Shown in pieces: positions 35,559 through 46,183 of a DNA stretch of 64,000 nucleotides (the stretch's first letter is position 1; the number at the start of each line of letters is the position of its first letter). The DNA comes from Nitratireductor soli (lineage in GTDB: Bacteria; Pseudomonadota; Alphaproteobacteria; Rhizobiales; Rhizobiaceae). Below the pieces are notes generated by a model, which saw only the letters and a list, made by a program, of their open reading frames with translations, had not been told where the DNA came from and did no database searches. Made by a program: the position numbers and the translations under genes. The stretch lies in contig NZ_LFVY01000019.1 of NCBI RefSeq assembly GCF_001050155.1, positions 49,196 through 113,195 of the forward strand, in the 5' to 3' direction.

Positions 35559-37142
35559 TCATTCGGCGACGGAGATGTTCCAGAACACCGGAATGGGAGA
35601 ATCGATCATGCCTTCGACCTGCCGGTTGTAGGCGGTCGACTGCTTGTACTGGCCGGTCAGGACGTAGATCGCGTCGCTATAGGCCTCTTCCTGGATCGCG
35701 GCGGCGATCTTCTTCTGCTCTTCAGGATCGAAGGCGGCCAGGAACTGGTTGCGCAGGTCCTGGATCTTCTCGTTGGTCGGCCAGCCCACGGAGGCGTTCT
35801 TCTCGCCGCCGGCCCTGAGCGCGTTGTTCAGCGTCGGCACCGAATAGTTGGTAGCGTCCGCCCAGGTGAGGAACAGGTTCCAGCTTTCCGGCTCCTTGTT
35901 GCCGGCAAGCGCGAAGAGCGAGCCGGCGTCGGTGGCGCGGACCTCGACGTTGATGCCGATCTCGCGGAGATTGGCGACGGCGACGATGGTCTGGTTGTGC
36001 GGCACCGTGTCGTCGGTGGGATCGAGCACGATGACCTTCTCGCCATTGTAGCCGCCCTCGGCAAGAAGCGCCTTGGCCTTCTCGACATCCTTGGCTTTCA
36101 GCCAGTCGCCAGCGCCGGCTTCGGTCGCGAACCGCGTGCCGCAGACGAAGAACGAGACGCAGGTCTCGGTATTCTCTTCGCCGGAAGTGACCTGCATGAA
36201 GTCCTGCTGCGCCACCGTCGCCATCACCGCCTTGCGGATCGCGGCGTTGTTGAAGGGCGGCTGCATGTGGTTGAAGCGCAGCATCGTCTGGATGCCGAAC
36301 GGATCGGTCGAGCGGATAACGACATCCTCGTTGCCCTCGAGCATCGGCAGGAGGTCGGCCGGCGGCACCTCGACCCAGTCAACTTCGCCGTTGGCGAGCG
36401 CGGAGACCGCCGTGGCCCCGTCGGGCATGACCGTCCATTCGACGCGGTCGACCTTGGCGACCTTGCCGCCAGCCATGAAATCGGCGGGTTCCTGGCGCGG
36501 GACGTAGTCGGCGAATTTCTTGTAGACGATCTTGCTGCCGGGCATCCATTCGTCCTTGGCCAGATAGAACGGGCCGGAGCCCGTCGAATCCTCGATCGAG
36601 GCGAAGGGATCGGTCTTGGCGATGCGCTCCGGCATCATGAAGGGCACGTTCGAACCGGTCTTGGCGAGTGCCGCGAGCACGTGGCCGAACGGCTTGGCAA
36701 GCTTGATCTCGAAGGTATCCTCGCCGGTGGCCTTGATGCTCTCCATCGCCGCGAACATTGCTATGCCCATGGAATCGCGCTTGCCCCAGCGCTCGAGCGA
36801 GGCCACGCAATCAGCAGCGCGCACCGGCTGGCCGTCATGCCATTTGAGCTCCGGCCGGAGCTTGAACGAATAGCTCATGCCATCTTCGGACACCGTCCAG
36901 GTGTCGATCATCTGAGGCTTGATCTCATTCTTGCTGTCGAAAGCGAACAGCGTGTCGTAGATCATGTAGCCGTGGTTGCGGGCCATGTAATCGATGTTGA
37001 GGATCGGGTCGACGACGACGAGGTCGCCATGCGGCACGAAGCGCAAAACGGATTCGGCCTGCGCCAGCGACACCGCGCCAAGGCCGATACCGGCGGTGAC
37101 GACTGAACGGACGATGAAAGACGTGAAACTGCGGTTCCTCAT
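35559..37142 (-). CDS. Family 5 ABC solute-binding protein (Dpp cluster 2)
   Basis: 527 residues from the ATG at 37142, which follows GGGAGGAG by 5 nt; a longer frame to 37205 lies in the leader. Signal peptide NRSFTSFIVRSVVTAGIGLGAVSLAQA, cleaved about residue 28. Landmarks are DLVVVDPILNI, MIDTWTVSEDGMSYSFKLRPELKWHDGQPV, and GSGPFYLAKDEW. Periplasmic receptor, first gene of the operon SBP-B-C-D-F-MLE. The mature protein has two cysteines within CVSFFVCG. Confidence 0.93.
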   Translation of the reverse strand: MRNRSFTSFIVRSVVTAGIGLGAVSLAQAESVLRFVPHGDLVVVDPILNIDYMARNHGYMIYDTLFAFDSKNEIKPQMIDTWTVSEDGMSYSFKLRPELKWHDGQPVRAADCVASLERWGKRDSMGIAMFAAMESIKATGEDTFEIKLAKPFGHVLAALAKTGSNVPFMMPERIAKTDPFASIEDSTGSGPFYLAKDEWMPGSKIVYKKFADYVPRQEPADFMAGGKVAKVDRVEWTVMPDGATAVSALANGEVDWVEVPPADLLPMLEGNEDVVIRSTDPFGIQTMLRFNHMQPPFNNAAIRKAVMATVAQQDFMQVTSGEENTETCVSFFVCGTRFATEAGAGDWLKAKDVEKAKALLAEGGYNGEKVIVLDPTDDTVPHNQTIVAVANLREIGINVEVRATDAGSLFALAGNKEPESWNLFLTWADATNYSVPTLNNALRAGGEKNASVGWPTNEKIQDLRNQFLAAFDPEEQKKIAAAIQEEAYSDAIYVLTGQYKQSTAYNRQVEGMIDSPIPVFWNISVAE

Positions 37143-37205
37143 GGATGCTCCTCCCAGCAAAATCCAGAAATCATTCTGAAACGCGCCGCAGTCACATGAC
37201 TGCAC

Positions 37206-37515
37206 CGCTGCTGGTTCGGAGAGCTCACTGCGTGCCAGCTTTTCTTGCCGGGACGCCGCAAACCGCCTTGCACCAGAAATAGTAGATATCGTTCAGATAG
37301 GTGTCAACACACCCTTGCGCGGTACAGGATTGGCGATGGCGTTCGGCGCGTGCAATATCGAAAGACGCAACCGATCCCGTGCGGGTTCGGGTGCAGCCGC
37401 AAGTAGGCCTACAACCACTCTCGACCGAAGTCAGGGCGTGATCTCGACAGGGCCGGCAGGTGTCCGTCCGGCAAGACGGCATCGGGAGGAAGGCAACGGA
37501 GACCTGCCTCGGTCC
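37206..37515. other. Intergenic region between the second Dpp operon and ndvB
   Basis: 310 bp that hold the promoter of the Dpp operon (37279-37307). The part between about 37310 and 37515, downstream of the ndvB stop, shows no supported gene and no clear terminator hairpin. An 85-codon open frame on the minus strand spans the promoter and is very rich in Cys and Arg, so it is not considered a gene. Confidence 0.5.
37279..37307 (-). promoter_or_regulatory. Probable sigma-70 type promoter of the second Dpp operon
   Basis: On the minus strand TTGACA (37307-37302) is followed after exactly 17 nt by TACTAT (37284-37279), a perfect -35 and a 4/6 -10 box. The predicted transcript would start near 37272, leaving a leader of about 130 nt before the binding-protein ATG at 37142. 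Confidence 0.6.
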
Positions 37516-40500
37516 TCACTCGATACCGAGAGCCAGGCTGTGGTTGCGGCCGTCGAGCGGCACGCGCAGGCACGCTCCGGCACACCGCAGAGGTTCGCCG
37601 TCCATGGTGGCGGACCAAGCACCCGAACCGCGTTGCATCGAATTGTCCACGCGGATGTCGTAGCAGGTTGAACCCACGCGCACGGTGGCTTCGAAACCTG
37701 GCCAGGACGACGGGATACACGGGTCGACGATGAGAAATTCCCCCTCGCGCCGGATGCCCAGAATCCCCTCGATGCCCGAACGATACATCCAGGCGGCGGA
37801 GCCGGTGTACCAGGTCCATCCGCCTCGGCCGACATGCGGCGCAACGGAATAGACATCCGCTGCGACGACATAGGGTTCGACCTTGTAGCGTTCGGTCTCT
37901 GCGGGCGTAAGCGCATGGTTGATCGGGTTGAGCATCGCGAACAGATCATGCGCCTTGTCGCCCGCGCCCGATTTCGCAAAGGCCAGGATCGCCCACATCG
38001 CGGCATGGCTGTACTGCCCTCCGTTCTCGCGCAGGCCCGGCGGATACCCCTTGATATACCCTGGGTCGTGCGGCGTCTTGTCGAAGGGAGGCGTGAACAA
38101 CAGCGCCATGCCGTCTTCACGGCGGATGAGGTGCGTTTCCAGCGAGGCCATCGCCTCTGCCGCCCGTTCCGGGTCGGCTGCGCCCGACAGGACGGCCCAG
38201 GACTGGGCGATGGAATCGATCCGGCATTCCTCGCTGTCCTTCGAGCCGAGCCAGGTGCCGTCGTCGAAGGTCGCGCGGCGATACCATTCGCCGTCCCACG
38301 CATGCTTCTCGAGCGCCTCGCGCACCGAGGCTGCATGCGTGCGCCAACGTTCCGTGCGCCTTGCGTCGCGGCCTTCCGCCAGAGGCACGAACAGATCGAT
38401 GGTGCGCAGCAGCAGCCAGGCGAGCCAGACACTTTCGCCCCTGCCACCTTCGCCGACGCGGTTCATGCCATCGTTCCAGTCGCCTGTACCCATGAGCGGC
38501 AAGCCGAGCTCGCCCGTGAGCTCCAGGCACTGGTCGAGGCCTCGGGCGCAGTGCTCGAACAGAGAGGCGGACTCAGTCGCCTCCGCAGGATGGAAGAACG
38601 CATCGTGCTCGCCGGGGGCAAGCGGCGGGCCATCGAGAAACGGGACGGTCTCGTCGAGGATCGCGGCGTCGCCGGTGGTTTCCACATAAGTCGCCGCGGC
38701 GAATGCGAGCCAGACGCGGTCGTCCGAGATCCGCGTGCGGACCCCCTGTCCGGATTGGGGCAGCCACCAATGCTGGACATCGCCTTCGACGAACTGGCGG
38801 CCGGCCGCGCGCAAAAGATGGCGCCGCGTCTCTTCGGGTCTTGCCAGCGTCAGGGCCATTCCGTCCTGAAGCTGGTCGCGGAAACCATAGGCGCCGCTGG
38901 CCTGGTAGAAGGCCGAGCGCGCCCAGATGCGGCAGGCGAGCGTCTGATACAGGAGCCAGCCATTGAGCATGATGTCCATTGCGCGGTCCGGCGTCTTGAC
39001 CTGGACCGCCTGCAGAACGCCGGTCCAGTGATCCGTCACCTCCCGGAGAACGGCATCGAGATCGGCCGCGCGATAACGCGCAAGCAGCGCCTGAACCTCC
39101 TCCTGCGAGCCGCACTGCCCGAGAAACGAGATGATTTCGACCGTCTCGCCGACGCCGATCTCGATGGTCTGCTGCAGGGCCGCGCAAGGGTCGAGGCCGG
39201 CGCCGGTGGTCCCCGACAGCGACACATGGCCGGTGAGCGCGCGAGGCGCCGAGGGGTTGCCGTAGCGGCCAAGGAACTCGGATCGGTCTGCCGTCCACGC
39301 GGTCTGCCGCCCGCCGAGATCGGCAAAAGCGACGCGGTCGGAAGAATTGATGCTCCACGGATTGCGCGCCAGCATCGCGCCCGTAGCCCCATCCATCTGC
39401 GTCACCAGGAATGGTGCCGTGGCGCTGCGCGAGGTGCCGAGCACGAGCTCCGCATAGCTCGTGACAGACAGGCGGCGTGGACGATCGGAAAGATTTCGAA
39501 GGGTCAGACGCGATATCTTGATAGGGTCGGACAGAGGCACGTATTGCAGGAGATCAAGTGCGATGCCGTTCGCCTCGTGCTCGAAACGGCTGTAGCCGAA
39601 ACCGTGGCGCGAAGTGTAGATGCCGCTGTCGCGGATCGGCTGCGCGGTCGGGCTCCATAGATCGAGCGTCTCCTCGTCGCGGATGTAGAACGCTTCCCCG
39701 CTCGGATCGACCACGGGATCGTTCGACCATGGCGTGAGCTGGTTCTCGCGGCTGTTTTCAGCCCAGGTGTAGCTGCTTCCCTCCGCCGAGACCTGGAAGC
39801 CGAAACCGGGATTGGCGATGACATTGATCCACGGCGCGGGCGTGGCCGCGCCGCCACCGAGGATCGTCACATACTCCCGTCCGTCCTTGTCGAAGCCTCC
39901 GAGCCCGTTGAAGAACTCGAGCGATGGCGCAGACGGAGCAGACGGCTTGGATTTCGGCCGAACAGAGCTCTGCAGCATGGGGATTGCGGAGTGGTCGATA
40001 GACGTACGGGGCAAGCGGTCGAGTTGCTCGGCTATCGATCCACGTCGTGCCGAGCATGTGACACGAGCAATCGAACGGAGACGGTGGCGCGCCTCCGCGC
40101 TCATCAGATCCGCCCGAAGTGCGTAGACGGAGCCCTGCGCGAGCTCCGCACCGAAGCGCGGCCGCGACTGGCCGCTGCGCACGGCGGTCTCGATGGCGAT
40201 CTGCAGGTCCTGCGTGTAGGAGGAGGCGCGCTCGTTGACGATCACCAGGTCGACGGCGAGGCTTTTCATCCGCCAGTATTCATGGGCGCGCAGCAATTGA
40301 CGGACCTGGGCCATGTCCTGGGGGTCGTCTATGCTCAGCAAGATGATCGGCAGGTCACCGGAAATGGCGAGATGCCACAGGCCGGATTGCGATCCGGCGC
40401 CGCGGACAATCTCCTCGGATGGCGCCCTGTAGCGCGGGTCGGCGTAGAGGATCGGCGCCGCCAGGCGCTGAAAATCTGCCGCCTCTCCGGCATCGACATC

Positions 40501-43500
40501 AAGATGGCGAAGCTGGACCTGCCCTTGGGTCCACGCCAATGTCCTGGCACGCTCGAACGCGCTGCGATCATGATGTTTGTCGATGAGGCTCATGAGTTCG
40601 GCGCGCGACGACGCCACGATGGTCCAGTATGCGATCCGCGCCACCTTACCAGGCGCGATCTTCACGCGCTGCCGTAGCGAGAAGATGGGATCGAGAACCG
40701 TGCCCACCGTGTTGGAAAGCGGCCCTTCCTCCGCCACAGCCGCTGCGGTGCGTATCGAATGGCCGCGCCCGACGAACCGGGCCCGATCGGTCTCATATTG
40801 CGGATCGGATGCAATCTCGCCCTCGACGACGGCCAGATGGGCAGCCCATACCTGCGGCTCGGCATGCGCGCGCAAGCGCCGCGTTGCGACAAGCGCGCCG
40901 AACTCCGCGACATGCTCGGTCTGCACGAACATCTTGGAGAACGCCGGATGCGCCATGTCGGCAGCCGGCGGGGCCAGGACGATTTCGGCGTAGGACGTGA
41001 CCTCGATCTCGCGCGGCCGCCGGCCTCCATTGCTCAAGGACAGGCGGCGAACCTCACAATCGTCTTCGCCGGAGACCAGAACGTCCATCGTGGTCGTCAG
41101 GGTGCCGTCGCGGCGGATGAACTGGGCGCGATCCTCATCGAAGATGACTTCGCGATGCTCCCCCTCGACGCCGAGCGGCTGGGCGCCGGCAGACCAGACC
41201 CCGCCGTTCTGGACATCGCGCAGAAAGATGAAGGAGCCCCAATCGTCGCGGGTGGCGTCCTCGCGCCAGCGCGTGACGGCGATATCGCGCCAGCGGCTGT
41301 AACCTGCGCCGGCGGCTGTCAGCATCACCGCATAGCGGCCATTCGACAGCAACTGGGTCACCGGCGCCCCGGCCGTGGTGGCGGTAACACGGCGCGAGGT
41401 CGGGATCTCCATATCCGCGGTGGCCGGGGAGACCTTCACCTCCTCTGCCTTCGGGTGACCGATCGCGACATTGCGGGGCATCCGCTCCTGCAGCAGAAGC
41501 TCGCAGGCCTGGATGATCGGCTCGCGATGGAAGCGGGCCCGCATCTCGCCATCGTGGAGCGTGTTGGCGATGGCGACGATGGTCATGCCCTGGTGGTGTG
41601 CCATGGAGGTGCGGACGACGGCGACATTCTTCTTCTCTGGAAGCCGCGATCGTGTGAAATCCAGCGCTTCGAAGAAGCCATAGCGGCCGCTGGCGCCCAT
41701 TTGCGCAAGGCGGGTGTAGTTCTCGCGCGCGCCTTGTGGGTCCACCATCGTCGCAAGCCCCGTCGCATAGGGAGCGATCACCGCATTCTCCGCAAGACCG
41801 CGCTTCAGACCGAGACCCGGAACGCCGAAGTTTGAATACTGGTAGGTCAGCTCCATATCGCGGGCATTGTAGGCGGACTCGGAGATCCCCCAGGGAAGGC
41901 CGAGCGACCGCGCATAGGCCTGCTGGCGCTCCACCACCAGCCGGTTGGTCTGTTCAAGCAGGCTTCCGGCGGGAGCGCGCATGACGAGCGAGGGCATCAG
42001 ATACTCGAACATCGAGCCGGACCAGGAGATCAGCGCCGATGCGCTGGCGAGAGGCGTCGCGGACCGACCCAGGCGAAACCAGTGCCTTGTCTCGACATCG
42101 CCCTTGGCAATGGCGAAAAGGCTTGCAAGCCGGGCTTCCGATGCGAGCAGATCGTAACAGCTCGGATCGAGGCTATCGTCGACGAGAGAGTAGCCGATTG
42201 ACAACAGTTTGCGCTCGGGATCGAGAAGGAAGGCGAAATCCATCGCCAGCGCCATATCGCGCGCGTCCGCTGCAAGCGCTTGCAGCCGGACATTGAGAGC
42301 GGGGTCCATCAACCGGTCCCGCGCGTGCTCGGTCACCGTCTTCTTGATGGCCTCGATCCAGAAGACAAGATCCGGGGCGCTGCCGTCGATATCCGTTGGC
42401 ACCATATCGCGGGCCGTGGCGCTAGCTTTGTCAGCCAGGCGCGTCAGCACGGGGGACAACGCGTCGAGCGTCTGCGGACCGTCCAACAGGGCTTCAATGT
42501 CATCCAGCATCACGGAGAGCTGGGCTCCGCGATGGTTCCCCGACAGGGCATCGAGCGCTTGACGTGCAAGTTGAATACTGTCCTTCATGCCGAGACGTGC
42601 ATTTGGCGCAATGCCATGGTTCACCCACGCCTCGCATGCGTTGGCCAGCACGATCAGGTGTCCGGCAAGGTTTCCGCTGTCGACCGACGAGATGTAGGCA
42701 GGTTCGAGGACACGCAGGTCCCGCGTCGCATACCAGTTGAAGAAATGGCCGTTGTGCCGTTCGAGCTTGCGCATGGTTTCCAACGTGGTTTCCAGCCGTT
42801 CCACGGTCTCGACCGTACCGGTCCATCCGAAGTCGCGGGCGGCGACGGCAGAGATGAGATAGAGTCCGATATTGGTGGGCGACGTCCTGTGCGCGATAAC
42901 CGGCTTCGGATCCTCCTGAAAATTGTCCGGGGGCAGCATGTTGTCCTCGGTTGTCACGAAGGTCTCGAAGTAGCGCCAGGTGCGACGTGCGATGAGGCGC
43001 AATTCGGTCGCATCCGGATCGGACAGCGCAAGCCTTGGCCCGACCTTCGGGGACCGGCTCGCCCACAAGGCGAGCGCCGGCGCGGCCAGCCACAACAACG
43101 CGAAGGGCAGGACGAGCGGCCAGGACGACGGCGACAGGGCAACGGCGCTGACAGCCACGAAGAGCCCGAGCAGCGTCCCGTGCGCCATGCGTCGATAGAA
43201 GCCGGCGAAGTTCAGGCGCGGGCTTCCCTTCGATTGCGCAGCCGTGGTCCATTCCAGAAGATGGCGGCGGGATCCGAAGAGCCGCGCCAGCGTTCTGACA
43301 ATGGCGTCGCCCATTCGCCACGCCTGGTCGGGCAGGAATACGACGGAAAGGATGCTCTGAACGGCGGCGAGCCGTAGGTCCGCGGCAAGCGTTGCGAAGT
43401 GACTGCGCAGGCGAATGCCGGCGCGGTGCGGCACGAGGGTGAAGAGAATCGGTAGAAATGAAGGGATCGCGACAGCAGCGAGAAGAAGCAAGGTTCCCGT

Positions 43501-46032
43501 TATCGCGGCTGGCGGCGGCATCAGCCATGCGACGCCAAGCGCCAGGAGCGTGACCGGCGCCAGCAGCGACCGCCGCAGATTGTCCAGCATCTTTCCACGG
43601 CCGATTGATGGAAGCGCAAGGTGTCCGCTTCGCAGACCCGTCACCCAGGGAAGGAGTTGCCAATCGCCGCGCGTCCATCGATGCTGGCGTTTGGCGGCGA
43701 CATCGTATCGGGACGGGAATTCCTCGATCACCTCGACATCGGACGCAAGGCCGGCACGGGCAAACACGCCCTCGAAGAGATCGTGGCTGAGCATGGTGTT
43801 TTCCGGCACGCGGCCGGACAGGGACACCTCGAAGGCATCCACATCGTAGATGCCCTTGCCGGTATAGGTGCCTTCGCCGAAGAGATCCTGATACACGTCC
43901 GAGGCGGCAGCAGCGTAGGGATCGATGCCGCCGGGGGCGGAGAAAACGCGCTGGTAGAAGGATCCTTCGCGGCCGACCGGAAGCGAGGGGGTGACGCGCG
44001 GCTGGAGAATGCCGTAGCCATCGACGACACGCTGCTCGGCATCGCTGAAGCGCGGACGATTGAGCGGATGCGCCATCTTGCCGATCAGCCGGTGTGCAGC
44101 ATCGCGCGGCAGCCGCGTGTCGGCGTCCAGCGTGATGACGTAGCGCACATCGGCGGGTGCCCGCGGCTGCTTCCCGCCTACAGGCATGAAGGTGGTGTCG
44201 TCGGCCCCGCGCAGAAGCCGGTTGAGTTCGTGCAGTTTTCCGCGCTTGCGTTCCCACCCCATCCATTTGCCTTCGCCCGCATTGAAGACGCGGCGCCGGT
44301 GCAGGAGGAGGAAGCGGCTTTCGCCCGCGACCGGTTCATGACGCTCGTTCAATCGGGCGATCGCCTCGGCGGCACAATCAAGCAGCCGGGCATCGCCCTC
44401 CATGACTTCCTGATCGGCATCGAGCCCGTCGGTGAGGAGAGCGAAAACGAGGTCGCCGCCAACGCCGGAAAGATGGTGGACCTCAAGACGTTCCACCTGC
44501 TCCAGGAGGTCGGCTTCGCTGGTGAGAAGCGTCGGCACCGCGACGAGCGTGCGCAGCGATGGCGGGACGCCTTGCTTGAGCGCGAGCCCAGGCAGGATGG
44601 TCGCGCCGAAACTCCAGGTCACCGCCCGGTTGACGAGAGCGGTTGCCACCTCGGTCGCGGGGAAAAAAGCGACCAACGCAAACAGCACGAGCCAGAAGGG
44701 GTCGAGGCCGGGACGCGAAAGCGACCACAGCGCGATTGCCAGCATCATCGCCGTGACGATCAGGATCACGCCGATATAGCCGCCAATGCCGAGGCGGGTG
44801 TTGAAGCGGCTTATCCGCAGTCGCGGGGGTGGCCGAAACCGAATCGCCCGCTCAAGTGCCGTGCGGCCCTGGGCGATGAGGTGGTAGCCGGGATCGCGGG
44901 CACGCTCCGCGCCGTCTGGATCATCGGCCACGCTCGCCGCCTGGCGCGCAGCATCGAGCGCGTGGTCGACGATCTCGAGCTCGGAGAACGACGAACCACG
45001 GGCCAGTTGCTCGATCGCGTTCCTGTAAAGATCACGGGTCGGGAAATCCATGTCGGCAAAGGCGCTCTGCGCCCGCAACCGCTCATCGACAAGGCTCACG
45101 CTTTCGAACAGTTCCGCCCAATCGATATCGGAAATCAGCCGCATGCTGGTGACGATGTTGCGCACGGTGACATTGGACGCGCCCTGCCTCTGCTGAGCAT
45201 GCTGCACCACGGTGTCGACAGACACCCCTTGCAGCGCAAGACGCTCCTCGAGCCATCCGAGCGCGGGCGTCGTTGTCGGGTCCTGGTCCCTCAATTGCTT
45301 TGCCAATTGGGCGGCGAACAATTCGGACAGGGGTTCCACCGAGCGCGAGGCGATATCCGTTTCAAGCGCAGACTTGCCGCGCTCGGATCCAAGAAGCCGG
45401 CCTGCGAGCGCCGCCGCATCCGCGCGCGCCGCGCGGCCCGCGGTCATCTGATCGGCCAGCCGCCGCAGGTTCTCGACAAGGACGATGCGCAGCGTGATCG
45501 CCACTGCCCACAACTCGCCGATCGTCAGCGGCTGCACCTGCTGGTAAGCCACGAGAAACCGCCGCAGCTTCTCCCGGTCGAAGAGGCTGTCGGTATGCGC
45601 AACGAACGCCCATGCGAGTCCGAGAACCCTCGGATAGCCCGCAAATGGCCCTTCGCTCAGTTTCGGCAACTGGCGATAGTAGCCGGGAGGCAGGTCATCC
45701 CTGATCTCGCGAATCTGCTCCTCGACCACGTGATAATTGTCCAGCAGCCATTCCGCCGCGGGAACCACGCCCCTGCCGCTCTCCAATTCCGCGGCACTCG
45801 CCCGATAGGCGGCGAGCAGAACTGCAGCATTGTCGTTGAGCCTCGTGTGGAGGGACAGGACGGTCGGCGGCCTGTCGGTTACCGGCTGCGCGGCGGCAAG
45901 GCTTTGCGCGTGCTGCTCGAGCCGCTCCACGCTGAAAAGCTCCTCCCTCACCGGCGCCTCGTTGTTCCATGGCGGTGACGAAGAGCGAAGCCCCAGGAGG
46001 CGAAGGATCGAGTTCAACAGGTGCCTTTCCAT
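37516..46032 (-). CDS. ndvB: Cyclic beta-1,2-glucan synthase
   Basis: 2838 residues from the ATG at 46032 (MERHLLNSILRLLG), close to the known approximately 2830-2870-residue NdvB/ChvB/Cgs enzymes; an upstream in-frame start at 46131 lies in repeat-associated DNA. The inner-membrane enzyme makes periplasmic cyclic glucans from UDP-glucose. Order of parts: N-terminal cytoplasmic region; GT84 glycosyltransferase with DAD near residue 634 (TLDADTRLP) and QHRWTRGDW near 784, flanked by membrane helices; glucoamylase-like region with EDNMLPPDNF near 1034; two carbohydrate-binding/GH94 linker-type units; C-terminal phosphorylase-like GH94 domain with GDWNDGMN near 2519. By analogy with the Brucella enzyme the C-terminal domain controls ring size. 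Osmotic adaptation and host interaction are the known family roles. Confidence 0.96.
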   Translation of the reverse strand: MERHLLNSILRLLGLRSSSPPWNNEAPVREELFSVERLEQHAQSLAAAQPVTDRPPTVLSLHTRLNDNAAVLLAAYRASAAELESGRGVVPAAEWLLDNYHVVEEQIREIRDDLPPGYYRQLPKLSEGPFAGYPRVLGLAWAFVAHTDSLFDREKLRRFLVAYQQVQPLTIGELWAVAITLRIVLVENLRRLADQMTAGRAARADAAALAGRLLGSERGKSALETDIASRSVEPLSELFAAQLAKQLRDQDPTTTPALGWLEERLALQGVSVDTVVQHAQQRQGASNVTVRNIVTSMRLISDIDWAELFESVSLVDERLRAQSAFADMDFPTRDLYRNAIEQLARGSSFSELEIVDHALDAARQAASVADDPDGAERARDPGYHLIAQGRTALERAIRFRPPPRLRISRFNTRLGIGGYIGVILIVTAMMLAIALWSLSRPGLDPFWLVLFALVAFFPATEVATALVNRAVTWSFGATILPGLALKQGVPPSLRTLVAVPTLLTSEADLLEQVERLEVHHLSGVGGDLVFALLTDGLDADQEVMEGDARLLDCAAEAIARLNERHEPVAGESRFLLLHRRRVFNAGEGKWMGWERKRGKLHELNRLLRGADDTTFMPVGGKQPRAPADVRYVITLDADTRLPRDAAHRLIGKMAHPLNRPRFSDAEQRVVDGYGILQPRVTPSLPVGREGSFYQRVFSAPGGIDPYAAAASDVYQDLFGEGTYTGKGIYDVDAFEVSLSGRVPENTMLSHDLFEGVFARAGLASDVEVIEEFPSRYDVAAKRQHRWTRGDWQLLPWVTGLRSGHLALPSIGRGKMLDNLRRSLLAPVTLLALGVAWLMPPPAAITGTLLLLAAVAIPSFLPILFTLVPHRAGIRLRSHFATLAADLRLAAVQSILSVVFLPDQAWRMGDAIVRTLARLFGSRRHLLEWTTAAQSKGSPRLNFAGFYRRMAHGTLLGLFVAVSAVALSPSSWPLVLPFALLWLAAPALALWASRSPKVGPRLALSDPDATELRLIARRTWRYFETFVTTEDNMLPPDNFQEDPKPVIAHRTSPTNIGLYLISAVAARDFGWTGTVETVERLETTLETMRKLERHNGHFFNWYATRDLRVLEPAYISSVDSGNLAGHLIVLANACEAWVNHGIAPNARLGMKDSIQLARQALDALSGNHRGAQLSVMLDDIEALLDGPQTLDALSPVLTRLADKASATARDMVPTDIDGSAPDLVFWIEAIKKTVTEHARDRLMDPALNVRLQALAADARDMALAMDFAFLLDPERKLLSIGYSLVDDSLDPSCYDLLASEARLASLFAIAKGDVETRHWFRLGRSATPLASASALISWSGSMFEYLMPSLVMRAPAGSLLEQTNRLVVERQQAYARSLGLPWGISESAYNARDMELTYQYSNFGVPGLGLKRGLAENAVIAPYATGLATMVDPQGARENYTRLAQMGASGRYGFFEALDFTRSRLPEKKNVAVVRTSMAHHQGMTIVAIANTLHDGEMRARFHREPIIQACELLLQERMPRNVAIGHPKAEEVKVSPATADMEIPTSRRVTATTAGAPVTQLLSNGRYAVMLTAAGAGYSRWRDIAVTRWREDATRDDWGSFIFLRDVQNGGVWSAGAQPLGVEGEHREVIFDEDRAQFIRRDGTLTTTMDVLVSGEDDCEVRRLSLSNGGRRPREIEVTSYAEIVLAPPAADMAHPAFSKMFVQTEHVAEFGALVATRRLRAHAEPQVWAAHLAVVEGEIASDPQYETDRARFVGRGHSIRTAAAVAEEGPLSNTVGTVLDPIFSLRQRVKIAPGKVARIAYWTIVASSRAELMSLIDKHHDRSAFERARTLAWTQGQVQLRHLDVDAGEAADFQRLAAPILYADPRYRAPSEEIVRGAGSQSGLWHLAISGDLPIILLSIDDPQDMAQVRQLLRAHEYWRMKSLAVDLVIVNERASSYTQDLQIAIETAVRSGQSRPRFGAELAQGSVYALRADLMSAEARHRLRSIARVTCSARRGSIAEQLDRLPRTSIDHSAIPMLQSSVRPKSKPSAPSAPSLEFFNGLGGFDKDGREYVTILGGGAATPAPWINVIANPGFGFQVSAEGSSYTWAENSRENQLTPWSNDPVVDPSGEAFYIRDEETLDLWSPTAQPIRDSGIYTSRHGFGYSRFEHEANGIALDLLQYVPLSDPIKISRLTLRNLSDRPRRLSVTSYAELVLGTSRSATAPFLVTQMDGATGAMLARNPWSINSSDRVAFADLGGRQTAWTADRSEFLGRYGNPSAPRALTGHVSLSGTTGAGLDPCAALQQTIEIGVGETVEIISFLGQCGSQEEVQALLARYRAADLDAVLREVTDHWTGVLQAVQVKTPDRAMDIMLNGWLLYQTLACRIWARSAFYQASGAYGFRDQLQDGMALTLARPEETRRHLLRAAGRQFVEGDVQHWWLPQSGQGVRTRISDDRVWLAFAAATYVETTGDAAILDETVPFLDGPPLAPGEHDAFFHPAEATESASLFEHCARGLDQCLELTGELGLPLMGTGDWNDGMNRVGEGGRGESVWLAWLLLRTIDLFVPLAEGRDARRTERWRTHAASVREALEKHAWDGEWYRRATFDDGTWLGSKDSEECRIDSIAQSWAVLSGAADPERAAEAMASLETHLIRREDGMALLFTPPFDKTPHDPGYIKGYPPGLRENGGQYSHAAMWAILAFAKSGAGDKAHDLFAMLNPINHALTPAETERYKVEPYVVAADVYSVAPHVGRGGWTWYTGSAAWMYRSGIEGILGIRREGEFLIVDPCIPSSWPGFEATVRVGSTCYDIRVDNSMQRGSGAWSATMDGEPLRCAGACLRVPLDGRNHSLALGIE

Positions 46033-46071
46033 GCGAACGATTGCGGGCAAGTCATCACGTTCGCATACGCA

Positions 46072-46173
46072 TAGAGCGTTTCTATTTTTCCCCGAGCCCC
46101 GGAAATGCTCTATCTCTTTGTTTTTACGCAATTTCGGGCGGAAACCGGTTCCTACTTTCCTAGAATTGCTCTA
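46072..46173. repeat. Palindromic intergenic repeat, copy 1
   Basis: About 102 bp bounded by TAGAGCG and its near-inverse GCTCTA, with internal CTATCTCTTTGTTTTTACG and AAACCGGTTCC. It is clearly homologous to 46274-46377. It lies immediately upstream of the ndvB start, so it may be transcribed in the ndvB leader. Repeats with this wording are, from general familiarity, common between genes in Hyphomicrobiales. Confidence 0.8.
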
Positions 46174-46183
46174 CTGTATCGGC

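Noticed and set aside
37225..37482. 85-codon minus-strand frame between ndvB and the Dpp operon
   Set aside because: Cys/Arg-rich, no ribosome-binding site, and it spans the clear TTGACA-17-TACTAT promoter.
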